Origin: Rhodopirellula sp. SM50
GTDB lineage: Bacteria; Planctomycetota; Planctomycetia; Pirellulales; Pirellulaceae
Direction of reading: 5' to 3'
Length of the DNA: 64,000 nucleotides
Assembly (NCBI RefSeq): GCF_002289565.1
Contig: NZ_NTFY01000031.1
Location: 122,336-186,335 of the forward strand
Below, in pieces: positions 8,471-16,439 of this stretch. The translations under genes were made by a program, and so were the position numbers. The notes under the pieces are model-generated. The model made no database searches. It was not told the origin of the DNA and saw only the letters and a program-made list of their open reading frames with translations. Position 1 is the first letter of the stretch. Each line of letters starts with the position of its first letter.

Positions 8471-9616
8471 CTATTCAAACTTAAATGGAATCTCGTCCGA
8501 GGCGGCACTAGCCGTCTCGACGATCGCGTCAGCTGGGTGGGAAGGCCCTGATTGAGCTTGTGACGGATTTGTTTCCAAACTGGCGTCACTTGAAGGGGTG
8601 GGCATTTCGATCGAACCAAAAATCCCTTCGATCGCATCTTCACCCAGGGAGCCGGTCGGGCGACCAACATCCTCCAGGGTGTAAGTGGTTGCCGATTGAC
8701 GCGGTACCAGGGTTGCCGCATCGACAAGGCTATCCATCTCGCTGCCGGTGCCCGGCCGATCGGAATTCGATTTCAACGCGGCATCATCCCCGATCGCGGG
8801 GGCACTGATCGCGGGGGCACTGATCGCGGGGGCACTGATCGCGGGGGCACTGAACGTGTCCGGATCGAGTTCCGGTTCACCGAGCTCGATGGCCGGCGGT
8901 GTCAGCGTTTCGGCCGGCAACGACTCAAACGGCGTTGTCGTCTCAATGATACGCGTCGATCCCGGGACAATGATCTCCGGTGGAATCGGTTTTCCATCGG
9001 GACCGAGCACGGGCTCGGCCTGCTCGGGCGTCGTGTTGGTATCAGCGGCTGGCGGCTGATGGGCAAACATCGGGGCTCGGCCCCAATACCCAACGCCGTC
9101 CTGTTCAGCCGCCTTGACTCCCATCGGATACCCGGCGAACCAAGCGTCGATCGCGGCCTGTCCACCGGGGGACTGGTATTTCCACCCCCAGTATTGGCTC
9201 GGCGCGACGCAGGGGATGCAGCCGTCGGAACCACTGGCCACGTCGGCATAACCTTCCAGGAAACCTGCTTTGAACTCGTTCAGGTGTGGACGGTTCTTGT
9301 AGCAGTGCTTTTCTCGCAACCATGCCTTTGTGGCAAAGACCTTGTTGCGATGGGCGAGCATGAACTCGTCCAGGTACTCCGCTTTACGCACCTGTCGATA
9401 CGCGTTGGAGACCAACGAACATCCCGAGGCGCCGGCGAGCATGAAGGCTGCGGTCCCGGCAATGACAAACGATCGCAGCTGGCGCCGGGCCGTCCTGCGA
9501 CGCTTCGGTCGTGCGCCGCGATCGCAGGTCGATTGCGGTGGTGTTTCGGAGTTGCGTCCCGAAGGAATCGGGTGGTGTTCGGGTGCGCTGGCCGCACGTG
9601 TTGAACGAATCGCCAT
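8471..9616 (-). CDS. Secreted or lipoprotein-like protein of unknown function, companion of the Wza-like gene
   Basis: 381 residues from the ATG at 9616, which has a strong Shine-Dalgarno-like AAGGGGGG at 9621-9628. An upstream in-frame GTG at 9676 would add 20 residues containing GCPKCLTQFRIPPAAKGG. After an Arg-rich stretch there is a hydrophobic segment (VIAGTAAFMLAGASGC), which can serve as a signal peptide with a lipobox-like Cys. A conserved-looking globular part follows (about 75-185), with YLDEFMLAHRNKVFATKAWL, FKAGFLEGYADVASGSDGC, and APSQYWGWKYQSPGGQAAID, rich in Trp, Tyr and Gly. The C-terminal half is low-complexity and carries a four-fold 'ISAPA' repeat. It lies 56 nt upstream of the Wza-like gene on the same strand, so a role in polysaccharide export is likely by context. 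I do not recognise a named family. Confidence 0.8.
   Translation of the reverse strand: MAIRSTRAASAPEHHPIPSGRNSETPPQSTCDRGARPKRRRTARRQLRSFVIAGTAAFMLAGASGCSLVSNAYRQVRKAEYLDEFMLAHRNKVFATKAWLREKHCYKNRPHLNEFKAGFLEGYADVASGSDGCIPCVAPSQYWGWKYQSPGGQAAIDAWFAGYPMGVKAAEQDGVGYWGRAPMFAHQPPAADTNTTPEQAEPVLGPDGKPIPPEIIVPGSTRIIETTTPFESLPAETLTPPAIELGEPELDPDTFSAPAISAPAISAPAISAPAIGDDAALKSNSDRPGTGSEMDSLVDAATLVPRQSATTYTLEDVGRPTGSLGEDAIEGIFGSIEMPTPSSDASLETNPSQAQSGPSHPADAIVETASAASDEIPFKFE
8792..8851 (-). repeat. Four perfect tandem 15-bp units inside a coding region
   Basis: GATCGCGGGGGCACT is repeated four times without change. On the coding (minus) strand it encodes a five-residue S-A-P-A-I unit. The identity at DNA level suggests recent slippage expansion, so copy number may vary between strains. 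Confidence 0.95.
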
Positions 9617-10028
9617 TTGGCCCCCCTTGGCTGCTGGCGGAATTCGAAATTGGGTCAAGCATTTCGGGCAGCCCACCGGTTCATGGCGTACCGTCCTAGG
9701 GGTGTTTATCGCCGTAACGGTCGAAAGGATTTAGCCAAAACTGACGGAAACGTCAGCTGTAGGGGTTCTATCGCCTTTGTGGTCCGTTCTTTTAGTGACG
9801 AATCCACCGCCCGGGAGGGGATATCCGGGCGGGCTTTCCCTCCGATCGTTGCAAAGAACACCCAAAATGAAGATTCAAAGCATTCTCCAAATCGGGTTCC
9901 GTTTTACACTGAGTGCTTCTGTAATCGTCGGGTAAACTGTGATGACCAACACGTTTTCCCCACGGGGGGGACGAGTCAGACGGTCAGCTTCGACGTTTCG
10001 ACTTTTTTAGCCGCATGATAAGACACCA
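9617..10028. promoter_or_regulatory. Divergent control region between the export genes and the EPS biosynthesis operon
   Basis: About 400 nt separate the divergent ATGs at 9616 (minus) and 10029 (plus). No credible gene is seen here. It must hold the promoters for both sides of the EPS locus. A small perfect hairpin lies at 9741-9756. The stretch 9880-9960 is relatively A/T-rich and is a candidate promoter zone for the plus-strand operon, but no clear -35/-10 pair stands out. Confidence 0.5.
9741..9756. other. Short hairpin with GAAA tetraloop
   Basis: CTGACG, GAAA, CGTCAG: a perfect 6-bp stem with a GNRA-type loop when read on the plus strand, in the divergent EPS control region. It could be part of a 5' leader; the function is unknown. 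Confidence 0.5.
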
Positions 10029-11615
10029 ATGATTTGGTTGACCCTGGTTTCGCTCCTTTGTTCCGTCCTCGCTGCGACAGTACTGGTCCCGGTCGTTCGA
10101 TCTATGGCTCGCCGCGTCGGAATGGTGGATGCGCCTGACGACGAGCGCAAGCTCCACCGAGAACCCATTGCGCTGTGTGGTGGCGTGGCGGTGTTCGGCT
10201 CCCTGTTGGTGGGATTCGTCAGCACGATCCTTTATGACCGGTCCTTCGGCGACTTTGACTTGGGATACGTTTCGGCGCGTTGGTACGGGTTGGTGTTCGC
10301 CGCCTTCGCGATCCTGGTCGTGGGATTGATCGACGATGCCTGGGTGATGCGAGGACGCCAAAAGCTGCTGCTCCAGATCCTGATCATTTCCGCACTCGTA
10401 GGCAGCGGTACGGTGGTCGACAAGATCGGCCTGATGGGCGTTGAGATCTACTTGGGGTCGCTCGCCTTTCCCGTCACCGTGCTGTGGTTGCTGATTGCCG
10501 TCAATGCGCTCAATTTGATTGACGGGGCCGACGGAGTGGCGACTACCGCCGGATGTTTCATCAGTCTGGGACTGGCCGTACTCAGCTGGGAGCACGGCAC
10601 GCCGCTGGGATGTATTTTTTCCTTTTGCCTGGCCGGCAGCTTGATCGGGTTCCTGTTTTTCAACAAACCTCCGGCAACGATCTTTCTCGGTGACGCCGGC
10701 AGTATGGTGATCGGATTGCTGGTCGGCGTCCTTTCGGTGTGGGGCAGCGTCAAAGGTTCCACGTTGTTGGCATCGGCACCGGTCGCCATCCTGGCAGTCC
10801 CGCTGTTTGACTCCGCCGCCGCCATTGCCCGCCGCTGGTTGACCGGCAGAAGCATTTACGCGACCGATCGCGCCCACCTGCACCACCTGTTGCAAAAAAA
10901 ATACGGGCATTTCGGCATGCTGTTCATCGTCGCCGGCCTCTGCTCATTGACCACGGTGCTGGCGATCGCATCGGCCCACTATGCCATGCCTTGGTTGGCG
11001 TTGCTCGGGATGATCCTTGCCGGCACGTTCCTCGTGGTGACGCGTTCATTCGGTCACGCGGAATGCCAGCTGTTGATGATGAAAGCCTCTCACATGACGC
11101 GATCGTTTTTTATCACGCCGCGGCAATCTTCGCTCGAAAAGAATCACCGTTGTCTGCCGCTGCAAGGTAGCGGCGATTGGAATCTGATCTGGGAGCCGCT
11201 CGTCGATTTTGCCCAGATCCACAACCTGGCCAAGATCAGCATTGATCTCAATTTGTCGTGGCTGCACGAAGGCTATCACGCCAGTTGGTCAGACGTTCGG
11301 ATGCCCGATCGAGACAAGCAGGTGCAAGTCCGATGGCCCATCGTGATCACGGCCGGACGCAACCAAAACACGGTGAATATCGGCACGCTTCACGTCGTCG
11401 CCTCCGCCACTTCGCCGAGAATTCACGAACGAATCGCGGATTTGAGTTTGAGGTTGATGGACCTTGAGCCGCAGATTCAGTTGATCATTGCCGAACTGGA
11501 ACGGCAACACGCCGCACCCGCCGACGTGCGAGTGGCCGGAGTCGTGCCGGCACCTCGATATGTCGGCACCGAGCGGAGGGCAGAACCGGGGCCGCTTGTG
11601 CCCAGCCGTCACTGA
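10029..11615 (+). CDS. Undecaprenyl-phosphate sugar-1-phosphate transferase (WecA/MraY family) with C-terminal cytosolic extension
   Basis: 528 residues. The first about 340 are a polytopic membrane domain of the glycosyltransferase-4 (MraY/WecA/TagO) family, with the expected cytosolic motifs: KLHREPIALCGG (41-52), Asp102-Asp103 in GLIDDAWVMRG, the catalytic-loop NALNLIDGADGVAT (159-172), FLGDAGSM (219-226) and the His motif DRAHLHHLL (280-288). These enzymes move a sugar-1-phosphate from a UDP-sugar (often GlcNAc) to undecaprenyl phosphate, the first committed step of O-antigen/EPS repeat-unit synthesis. The extra soluble domain of about 180 residues (about 345-528) is absent from E. coli WecA and has no motif I recognise. 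As the first gene of the plus-strand EPS cluster, it is the likely initiating enzyme. Confidence 0.93.
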   Translation: MIWLTLVSLLCSVLAATVLVPVVRSMARRVGMVDAPDDERKLHREPIALCGGVAVFGSLLVGFVSTILYDRSFGDFDLGYVSARWYGLVFAAFAILVVGLIDDAWVMRGRQKLLLQILIISALVGSGTVVDKIGLMGVEIYLGSLAFPVTVLWLLIAVNALNLIDGADGVATTAGCFISLGLAVLSWEHGTPLGCIFSFCLAGSLIGFLFFNKPPATIFLGDAGSMVIGLLVGVLSVWGSVKGSTLLASAPVAILAVPLFDSAAAIARRWLTGRSIYATDRAHLHHLLQKKYGHFGMLFIVAGLCSLTTVLAIASAHYAMPWLALLGMILAGTFLVVTRSFGHAECQLLMMKASHMTRSFFITPRQSSLEKNHRCLPLQGSGDWNLIWEPLVDFAQIHNLAKISIDLNLSWLHEGYHASWSDVRMPDRDKQVQVRWPIVITAGRNQNTVNIGTLHVVASATSPRIHERIADLSLRLMDLEPQIQLIIAELERQHAAPADVRVAGVVPAPRYVGTERRAEPGPLVPSRH

Positions 11616-12141
11616 TCTCTCGCCATCATCGAAGCGGCTCCTTGATTCGTTCGACACACTTGAGCACAGCATGTCGACGAAAACCCCGCTGGGTATCTTC
11701 ACCCCTGTCCTTCTCCAGTTCACCGGTGTCTGGGACAATCTTGAACGCCCGGGTCGCCGAGACTCGCACCTCAGTTGGGGGTCATTCCCGCACGATCGGC
11801 ACAGCAAGCAAAAGCGTTTCGCTGCACATCGAAGGCGGGATTGAATGGGTTCGGCGGTCGGGTTGCTCATTGAAGTCTGGCTGTTACGCCGACACAATTT
11901 GTAGCCGACAGGCAAAACAAGCCGACTACGCAAACTTGGCGTTGTGAATCGGCCCAAATCGTGTTGGAACAAAGGTCGGGTAATCACACGCTACCCCCAT
12001 CCAAGGGCCGTGTGTCACCCACGTGGACGAAGTCCGCGCTAATCGAAGCGCCCCTTCACTTAACAATCTCCGCCGCCTCGTTCAAACTACGTTCATCGCA
12101 TTTCCAATCCACCCGCCCAAACACCACTGGGGGTGATCCCA
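11616..12141. other. 526-nt non-coding gap upstream of the antiterminator gene
   Basis: No convincing gene is present; the short open frames here have atypical composition and no start context. The region separates the WecA-like gene from the NusG/RfaH-like gene and is long enough for a promoter and a long leader. At 11853-11868 the sequence GGCGGTCGGGTTGCTC resembles the RfaH recruitment element (ops, consensus GGCGGTAGnnTGCT), with imperfect match. GGGGG at 12129-12133 is a plausible ribosome-binding site for the next gene. Confidence 0.5.
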
Positions 12142-12726
12142 ATGCCAATTCTCGCGAAAGAACCCGATCGATTTCCCAACGATCTACTCGCGTCCGACCA
12201 AGCGAAACTCTCCCGCTGGTGGTTGCTTTACACCAAGTCGCGGCAAGAGAAGCAACTGATGCGTCAGCTCCGCCAGTTGCAGGTCCCGCACTTCGGTCCC
12301 CAGATCGAGCAGCGGCGACGCTCTCCCAACGGCCGCATCCGAACAAGCTATGTGCCGCTGTTCAACAACTACGTGTTTCTCTGTGGCGGCGATGAATCAC
12401 GCTACCAGTCGATCTGCACGGGTTGTGTCCAAAAGGCGACCGAGATCACGGATGTGGAACCGCTGATTTTCGATTTGACCCAGATCAGTGAACTGGTCGA
12501 TATCGGCGTCCCGCTTTCGGTCGAAGGCCGGTTGCAGCCGGGGCAGCAGGTTCGTGTCAAGAACGGTTCCTTCGCTGGGTTCGAAGGCGTGGTGATTCGC
12601 CGTGATCAAGAGACTCGGCTGCTGGTTTCGGTCCGATTCATGGACCAAGGCGTCAGCGTCAAATTGGACGATTGCCAATTGGAACCTCTCGGCAGTGCCC
12701 CCGAACCCCAAGGCAGCGACGCCTGA
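12142..12726 (+). CDS. NusG/RfaH-like transcription antiterminator of the EPS operon
   Basis: 194 residues from the ATG at 12142; a GTG three codons upstream is possible. The NGN domain (about 25-125) starts with WWLLYTKSRQEKQLMRQL, which is the classic NusG/RfaH opening, and has the 'RTSYVPLFNNYVFLCG' strand. The C-terminal KOW domain (about 130-165) reads LQPGQQVRVKNGSFAGFEGV. Specialised NusG paralogues such as RfaH, LoaP and UpxY sit at or near the start of long polysaccharide operons and prevent early termination by RNA polymerase. That role fits the position here, before about 26 kb of closely spaced genes. It is shorter and more divergent than housekeeping NusG, so a locus-specific function is the best reading. 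Confidence 0.92.
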   Translation: MPILAKEPDRFPNDLLASDQAKLSRWWLLYTKSRQEKQLMRQLRQLQVPHFGPQIEQRRRSPNGRIRTSYVPLFNNYVFLCGGDESRYQSICTGCVQKATEITDVEPLIFDLTQISELVDIGVPLSVEGRLQPGQQVRVKNGSFAGFEGVVIRRDQETRLLVSVRFMDQGVSVKLDDCQLEPLGSAPEPQGSDA

Positions 12727-12770
12727 ATTCCGCTTTTGGTCACTGAATCTCCTTTCGCGATGGACAAACG

Positions 12771-14180
12771 ATGACAACAACGATCGATCCCGTTTCCAAG
12801 ATTTGCTGTATCGGAGCCGGATATGTCGGCGGCCCCACGATGGCAATGATCGCACACAAGTGCCCTCATATTGACGTCAAGGTCGTCGACATCAACGCCG
12901 ATCGGATCGCGCAATGGAATTCAGACCGTCTGCCGATCTACGAACCGGGCTTGGACGAAATCGTTCAAGCCAGCCGCGGCAAGAATCTGACGTTTACGAC
13001 CGAGATCGATCAGGCGATTCGCGCCGCCGACATGGTCTTCATTTCGGTCAACACACCGACCAAAACGTTTGGTGTCGGGGCGGGTCGAGCGGCGAATCTC
13101 GAGTTCGTTGAGAAATGTGCCCGACGCATCGCCGAGGTTTCCGAAGGCCACAAGATCGTGGTGGAAAAATCGACGTTGCCGGTGCGTACCGCCGAAGCGG
13201 TCAAACGGATCCTGTCCAACACGGCCAACAACGCGACCTTCGACGTTTTGAGCAATCCAGAGTTTTTGGCCGAGGGGACGGCCATCGAAGACTTGCTGGA
13301 ACCCGATCGAGTGCTCATCGGGGGGGAACGCCCCGAATCGATCGAAGCGCTCGTCGACATCTATGCCAACTGGGTTCCACGCGCCCGCTTGCTGACGACG
13401 AACTTGTGGAGCAGCGAACTTTCGAAGCTGACGGCCAATGCGTTTCTCGCCCAACGCGTCTCGTCCATCAACGCCATCAGCGCCCTGTGCGAAGCCACCG
13501 GGGCGGACGTTGATGAAGTGGCCGCCGCGATCGGAACGGATTCTCGCATCGGACCCAAGTTTCTCAAAGCCTCGGTCGGTTTCGGGGGCAGCTGTTTTCA
13601 GAAGGACATCCTAAACCTGGTCTACCTGTGCGAGTACTTCGGTCTTCCCGAAGTCGCAGCCTACTGGGAACAAGTCGTTCGGATGAACGATCACCAAAAA
13701 CAACGCTTCGTCACGCGAATGGTCCGAACGATGTTCAACACCGTCTCGGACAAGAAGATCGGCATTTGGGGATTCGCTTTCAAGAAAGATACCAACGACA
13801 CGCGTGAATCGGCATCCATCTACGTCTGCCGCGATCTGTTGTTGGAAAAGGCCCGTCTTTGCATCTACGACCCGCAAGTCAGCGAGCATCAAATCCTGAA
13901 CGATTTGGAATACGTGTTTACCGAGGGCGACAACAAAATCAGTGAAGCCAAACGCGAACTGATCGAACAACACGTGACGTTCGCCTCGAGCGCTCAGGAA
14001 GCCTCCAGCGACGCGCATGCGATCGCCATCTTGACCGAATGGGATGAATTCGCGGATGCCGATTTTGACGCGATCTATTCAACCATGAAAAAGCCGGCGT
14101 TCGTGTTCGACGGCCGCAACCGACTGAAAGACCTGGCGCTAAAGGCCAAGGGATTCGAGTACCACGGGATCGGATTCTAA
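12771..14180 (+). CDS. ugd: UDP-glucose 6-dehydrogenase, animal/plant-like subtype
   Basis: 469 residues. It oxidises UDP-glucose to UDP-glucuronate with two NAD+. The NAD-binding motif [12 protein letters not shown] is at 12-23, [19 protein letters not shown] at 90-108, [11 protein letters not shown] at 132-142, [15 protein letters not shown] at 161-175, and the catalytic cysteine is Cys275 in [11 protein letters not shown]. The loop '[14 protein letters not shown]' and the overall length are closer to the eukaryotic UGDH group than to the shorter E. coli-type enzyme. It follows the antiterminator by 44 nt and should supply UDP-GlcA for the polysaccharide, making the polymer acidic. Confidence 0.96.
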   Translation: MTTTIDPVSKICCIGAGYVGGPTMAMIAHKCPHIDVKVVDINADRIAQWNSDRLPIYEPGLDEIVQASRGKNLTFTTEIDQAIRAADMVFISVNTPTKTFGVGAGRAANLEFVEKCARRIAEVSEGHKIVVEKSTLPVRTAEAVKRILSNTANNATFDVLSNPEFLAEGTAIEDLLEPDRVLIGGERPESIEALVDIYANWVPRARLLTTNLWSSELSKLTANAFLAQRVSSINAISALCEATGADVDEVAAAIGTDSRIGPKFLKASVGFGGSCFQKDILNLVYLCEYFGLPEVAAYWEQVVRMNDHQKQRFVTRMVRTMFNTVSDKKIGIWGFAFKKDTNDTRESASIYVCRDLLLEKARLCIYDPQVSEHQILNDLEYVFTEGDNKISEAKRELIEQHVTFASSAQEASSDAHAIAILTEWDEFADADFDAIYSTMKKPAFVFDGRNRLKDLALKAKGFEYHGIGF

Positions 14181-14306
14181 ACATTTCGATCCGATCAGTA
14201 CCTCTGCCGCGAAAGTCATCCCGGCTTTCGTTTTCGACTTGATGACCTTTCGCACACCGAAGTCGTAGCGGCTTCGCGAATTGACCTAACGCAAACGTTT
14301 CAGCCA

Positions 14307-15275
14307 ATGACTTCGGAACAACTCCCCAAGGGACGAATCTATGTCGCCGGTCATCGTGGGATGGTGGGCGCCGCCGTTGTTCGTCATCTGCAACAACTCG
14401 GCATCGATGGCGATGACCTGATCACCCGCGACCGGAGCGAATTGGATTTGATCCGGCAAGCGGATGTCGAGTCTTTCTTCGACGCCGAGCGACCCGATGT
14501 GGTCGTGTTTGCGGCGGCCAAAGTTGGGGGCATTCACGCCAACAACACCTATCCGGCCGAATTCATCTATGACAACCTGATGATGGCGGCCAACGCGATT
14601 CATGCCGCGTATCGGTTTGGCACCGCCAGATTTCTGTTTCTCGGCAGCACATGCATCTACCCCCGCATGGCTCCCCAACCGATGCCCGAAGACTGTCTGC
14701 TGACCGGTCCCTTGGAATCGACCAACGAAGCGTATGCGTTGGCGAAGATCAGCGGATTGAAACTGTGTGAGCACTACCGAACCCAATACGGTGTCAAGTT
14801 TCATTCCGCCATGCCGACGAATCTTTACGGCCCCGGCGACAATTATCATCCGGAAAACTCACACGTGATGCCGGCGATGATTCGTCGTTTTCACGAAGCG
14901 GTGCGTGACGGATTGGATGAAGTGGTGGTCTGGGGGACCGGCACACCGAGACGCGAATTTCTGCACGTCGATGATCTGGCCCGAGGGCTGATTCATTTGG
15001 TCAATTTGGACCAGCCGCCAAATCTGGTCAATGTCGGCACGGGAACCGACATTTCGATCCGGGAATTGGCCGAATTGATTGCCGGAACCACCGGATTCGA
15101 CGGTAAAATCTCTCAGGATACCTCCAAGCCCGACGGCACCCCGGTCAAACGCACCAACATCGATTTGATCAAATCAACGGGTTGGCAGCCGCGCATTGAC
15201 CTGGAAACCGGCGTCCGAAAAACCTACGAAGACTTTTTACGTGCGACCCAATCCGGCGCGCTGCGGGCAGTCTGA
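14307..15275 (+). CDS. fcl: GDP-L-fucose synthase
   Basis: 322 residues, the standard length. This SDR-family epimerase/reductase converts GDP-4-keto-6-deoxymannose to GDP-L-fucose with NADPH. Visible are the nucleotide motif [11 protein letters not shown] (13-23), [17 protein letters not shown], the catalytic Ser114 in [19 protein letters not shown], and Tyr143/Lys147 in [35 protein letters not shown] is a family signature. It precedes gmd, the enzyme that makes its substrate, so the pair gives a complete GDP-mannose to GDP-L-fucose route. Confidence 0.97.
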   Translation: MTSEQLPKGRIYVAGHRGMVGAAVVRHLQQLGIDGDDLITRDRSELDLIRQADVESFFDAERPDVVVFAAAKVGGIHANNTYPAEFIYDNLMMAANAIHAAYRFGTARFLFLGSTCIYPRMAPQPMPEDCLLTGPLESTNEAYALAKISGLKLCEHYRTQYGVKFHSAMPTNLYGPGDNYHPENSHVMPAMIRRFHEAVRDGLDEVVVWGTGTPRREFLHVDDLARGLIHLVNLDQPPNLVNVGTGTDISIRELAELIAGTTGFDGKISQDTSKPDGTPVKRTNIDLIKSTGWQPRIDLETGVRKTYEDFLRATQSGALRAV

Positions 15276-15359
15276 CCTGTCCGGCGGCACAAACGTGACG
15301 TGCCCCGCCGTATCCAAAATCCACACTTTCTTGCTATCAATTCGACGGCGAAACGAACC

Positions 15360-16391
15360 ATGAGCAACGCATCAGGCAATTCAAAGACGGCACTGATCAC
15401 GGGAATCACCGGCCAAGACGGATCGTACTTGGCCGAGTTGTTGTTGGAGGAAGGCTATGTGGTCCATGGCATCGTCCGTCGCAGCAGCACGTTCAACACC
15501 GATCGGATCGATCATATTTACACCGATCCGCACAACGCCGACGCGCGGTTGTTTCTGCATTATGGCGATCTGACCGATGGACAGAACTTGACGAATCTGG
15601 TGCTCAACATTGAGCCCGACGAGATTTACAATCTGGGTGCCCAGTCCCATGTCCGGGTCTCGTTTGACAGTCCGGTCTATACCGTCCAGACGACGGCCGT
15701 CGGCGCGTTGAACGTGCTCGAAGCCGCCCGCCAACTGAACCGCAAAAAGCCGACTCGGGTGTACCAGGCATCGAGCAGCGAAATGTTCGGCGATGTGTTG
15801 GAGACGCCGCAAACCGAAAAGACTCCGTTTCAACCGCAAAGCCCTTACGCCTGTGCCAAGGTTTACGCGTTCCACCAGACGGTCAACTATCGCCACGCCT
15901 ACGACCTGTTTGCCTGCAACGGGATTCTGTTCAACCACGAGTCGCCTCGTCGTGGAGAAACGTTTGTCACGCGGAAGATCACGCGCGCGGCGACGCGGAT
16001 CAAGCTGGGGCTGCAAGACAAACTGTACTTGGGCAATTTGGACGCCAAGCGGGATTGGGGCTATGCCAAGGATTATGTGCGCGGGATGTGGCTGATGCTG
16101 CAGCACGACACACCCGACGACTATGTGTTGGCGACGGGCGAAACGTACACGATCCGTCAGTTCCTCGATTACACCTTCGAACACCTCGAGCTGGACTGGA
16201 AAGACTACGTCGAGACCGACCCGCGTTATTTCCGTCCGACCGAAGTGGATCTATTGCTCGGCGACTACAGCAAAGCCAAAAACGTGCTCGGCTGGGAACC
16301 CGAAACCAGCTGCAAAGAGCTCGCCAAACTGATGGTCGACCACGACTTGGAATTGGCGAGAAACGAAGCGGCACAGCGAACGATCGCCTAG
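15360..16391 (+). CDS. gmd: GDP-mannose 4,6-dehydratase
   Basis: 343 residues from the ATG at 15360; a GTG at 15300 would add 20 residues without family similarity. Extended SDR with NADP motif [37 protein letters not shown], and the catalytic region ASSSEMFGD plus [20 protein letters not shown] (Tyr-x3-Lys). [20 protein letters not shown] is highly specific for Gmd. It makes GDP-4-dehydro-6-deoxy-D-mannose, the substrate of the upstream fcl product. There is 84 nt between fcl and the ATG. Confidence 0.97.
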   Translation: MSNASGNSKTALITGITGQDGSYLAELLLEEGYVVHGIVRRSSTFNTDRIDHIYTDPHNADARLFLHYGDLTDGQNLTNLVLNIEPDEIYNLGAQSHVRVSFDSPVYTVQTTAVGALNVLEAARQLNRKKPTRVYQASSSEMFGDVLETPQTEKTPFQPQSPYACAKVYAFHQTVNYRHAYDLFACNGILFNHESPRRGETFVTRKITRAATRIKLGLQDKLYLGNLDAKRDWGYAKDYVRGMWLMLQHDTPDDYVLATGETYTIRQFLDYTFEHLELDWKDYVETDPRYFRPTEVDLLLGDYSKAKNVLGWEPETSCKELAKLMVDHDLELARNEAAQRTIA

Positions 16392-16439
16392 AACTCTGGG
16401 CGATTACACAGCTTGCACTTTTCAGAACCTCGCACAAGC

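Noticed and set aside
11642..11947. 101-codon open frame in the gap before the antiterminator
   Set aside because: Ser/Arg-rich, no ribosome-binding site, no domain; frame is in a region better read as leader/promoter.
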